Shown: piece by piece, positions 28,354 to 29,225 of the stretch
Numbering within the stretch: position 1 is the stretch's first letter
Layout of the letters: the number at the start of each line of letters is the position of its first letter
DNA from: a virus
Length of the DNA: 29,225 bases
Direction: 5' to 3' (one strand)
Virus record (IMG/VR): IMGVR_UViG_3300050821_005892
Location: 1 to 29,225 of that record
The notes under the pieces: generated by a model
Databases searched by the model: none
Told to the model about the DNA's origin: nothing
The model's input: only the letters and a program-made list of their open reading frames with translations
Made by a program: the position numbers and the translations under genes

Positions 28354-28469
28354 CAGCCGTCTCCGTCCGTGTCGGATGCGCGGTCCCGGGCCAGATCGCG
28401 GATCCGGCCAGCCAGCCGGTGCAGCGCGCGGCGTGCCCGCCGTGCGGCGTTGCGCAGCGTGGCGAGCAT
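28353..28469 (-). CDS. Tiny Arg-rich peptide, 38 aa
   Basis: ATG at 28469 opens MLATLRNAARRARRALHRLA, continuing to an acidic end (RASDTDGDG). The frame is joined by TGATG at both ends, to the membrane-protein gene before it and the lysozyme after it. It would form a strongly cationic amphipathic helix with about ten Arg. Such peptides can perturb membranes, so a lysis helper is conceivable, but it may serve mainly for coupled translation. It is short, and evidence is limited to the two junctions. Confidence 0.6.
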   Translation of the reverse strand: MLATLRNAARRARRALHRLAGRIRDLARDRASDTDGDG

Positions 28470-28960
28470 CAGGGGCCTGGCGCGGTGAGGCGGGCGACGA
28501 TCGCCTGGAGGGTGGCGGTCTGCTCGGACAGGGCGCGGTCTTGGGCTTCGAGCCGGTCGTCCTGGAGTTGCAGGTGGGCCTGGATCTGGGCTGCCTCGTG
28601 CAGCACGCTTTCGGCGTCAAGGTAAGTGGCCTCGGCCCGCTTGTCGGCAGCCTGCGACTGCACATTCTGTCCCACCATGATTACACTCAGTAGCACCAGC
28701 TGAAGAAGCGTCTGGGCGACCCACGACACGATCACGATGACGCTGCCCGACGCGATCGCCGCAGGCAGAGAGATCAGGGCGATCGCCGCGAACAGCCACG
28801 CGCAGTTCATTGATCCGACGAACCCCGTGGTGGCCAGCGCGACCCGGGTGTTGAACCGGGCGTAGGCACTGTCGGCCGCGTGCTGGTCGGCTACCTTCAC
28901 CGGACCTTGACGCCTGCGTGCCTCGACGTGCGGGTGGCGCACGTACTCAAACAGGCTCAT
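28469..28960 (-). CDS. DUF1003-like two-pass membrane protein, 163 aa
   Basis: A 163-aa protein with two membrane helices (CAWLFAAIALISLPAAIASG and IVIVSWVAQTLLQLVLLSVIMVG, about 53-100), then VGQNVQSQAADKRAEATYLDAESVLHEAAQIQ and a C-terminal coiled coil. The layout and the 'QN.Q...adkRae...Da..ilh' stretch after the second helix fit DUF1003 or the related actinobacterial family. It is the first complete gene of the lysis operon here. The function of the family is not established. ATG at 28960 overlaps the preceding stop. Confidence 0.75.
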   Translation of the reverse strand: MSLFEYVRHPHVEARRRQGPVKVADQHAADSAYARFNTRVALATTGFVGSMNCAWLFAAIALISLPAAIASGSVIVIVSWVAQTLLQLVLLSVIMVGQNVQSQAADKRAEATYLDAESVLHEAAQIQAHLQLQDDRLEAQDRALSEQTATLQAIVARLTAPGP

Positions 28961-29225
28961 GGTGCGATCAGCCCCCGCACATATTTCTCGGCCTCGAAGT
29001 CCGCCGCTGCGGCGACATGCACGCCGCCGTGGCCCCGATGGTGGAAGACGCAGTAGACGGCGAGGTTCGCGGCCGATTCGACCCAGGCCCCGACCTCGTC
29101 GAGATTTGAGATGCCCGGATAGTCCTTCTCCAGCCACGCCAGGTCCACGCCGTTCTGAAGGCTGAACTCGACGTGCGAATGGTGCAGCTCGAGCGGCTTG
29201 GCCAGGTCGCACTCGGAGAAGTCGC
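28957..29225 (-). CDS. HNH-like endonuclease, 3' part only
   Basis: The frame is open to the right edge, so the start is outside the window. The visible 88 residues include LELHHSHVEFSLQNGVDLAW and VYCVFHHRGHGGVHVAAAADFEAEKYVRGLI. The HH...H and CVFHHRGHGGVH clusters match a His-Me finger (HNH-type) group common in actinophages. These nick or cut DNA, and some assist terminase. A GTG at 29148 gives a 63-aa frame but would cut off the first histidine cluster. Its stop overlaps the DUF1003-like start (ATGA). Confidence 0.75.
   Translation of the reverse strand, partial: DFSECDLAKPLELHHSHVEFSLQNGVDLAWLEKDYPGISNLDEVGAWVESAANLAVYCVFHHRGHGGVHVAAAADFEAEKYVRGLIAP

Noticed and set aside
1-29225. tRNA genes, CRISPR arrays and insertion sequences
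   Set aside because: I looked for T-loop motifs, evenly spaced direct repeats and transposase motifs and saw none; a tRNA search program was not available.

Overview
The window is a gene-dense, high-GC stretch of a temperate actinobacterial phage (or an excised prophage). Three things point to this. It has a serine integrase, a divergent repressor switch and a lysis cassette. It has a long early operon of small genes joined by ATGA, GTGA or TGATG overlaps. Its replication and recombination set (SSB, DnaB-like helicase, RecT, YqaJ exonuclease, RusA, DnaQ-like exonuclease) is phage-like. GTG starts, GC-rich codons and Streptomyces-phage-like protein families suggest an actinomycete host, but no host gene is visible. 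Lysis genes lie on one side of the integrase and the immunity region on the other, so the window looks like a free phage genome rather than a prophage cut at attP.

Layout, right to left because most genes are on the minus strand: (1) 29225-25457, a partial HNH-like gene, a DUF1003-like membrane protein, a 38-aa Arg-rich peptide, a GH25 lysozyme and four small proteins, three with a membrane segment, ending in a textbook intrinsic terminator at 25413-25440. (2) 25289-23859, a 476-aa serine integrase, convergent with a small membrane-protein gene; a hairpin lies between them. (3) 23211-22130, the immunity switch: a plus-strand HTH repressor and a minus-strand HTH gene, flanked by repeated GTCCTA-N4-TAGGAC operators. 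(4) 22468-6667, an almost unbroken early operon. It runs through a GIY-YIG protein, unknowns, YqaJ, RecT, a SWIM zinc protein, DnaQ-like exonuclease, small membrane and zinc proteins, a VUT/YhhQ transporter, a QueF-like enzyme, a DpdA-like transglycosylase, RusA, a C5-cytosine methyltransferase, HTH and coiled-coil proteins, a DGQHR/ParB-like protein, an RNA polymerase alpha-CTD-like protein, DUF4326 and small unknowns. (5) 5858-6469, two plus-strand genes, a Phd/YefM antitoxin and a GIY-YIG nuclease with a ribbon-helix-helix tail, behind a palindromic operator. (6) 5692-12, SNF2-like helicase plus DNA methyltransferase, replication protein, DnaB-like helicase, a small gene and SSB.

The most interesting content is the contiguous trio VUT transporter, QueF-like enzyme and DpdA-like transglycosylase (13927-12470). 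It predicts that this phage imports a 7-deazaguanine precursor, reduces or alters it and inserts it into its DNA. It sits next to a C5-cytosine methyltransferase, and a second methyltransferase with a helicase partner lies further along. Together these look like layered DNA modification against host restriction. The second item is the Phd/YefM plus GIY-YIG-RHH pair, which resembles a toxin-antitoxin module with a nuclease in the toxin position. The third is a stand-alone alpha-CTD-like protein that could act on host transcription. All functions are inferred from sequence patterns read by eye; no searches were run.
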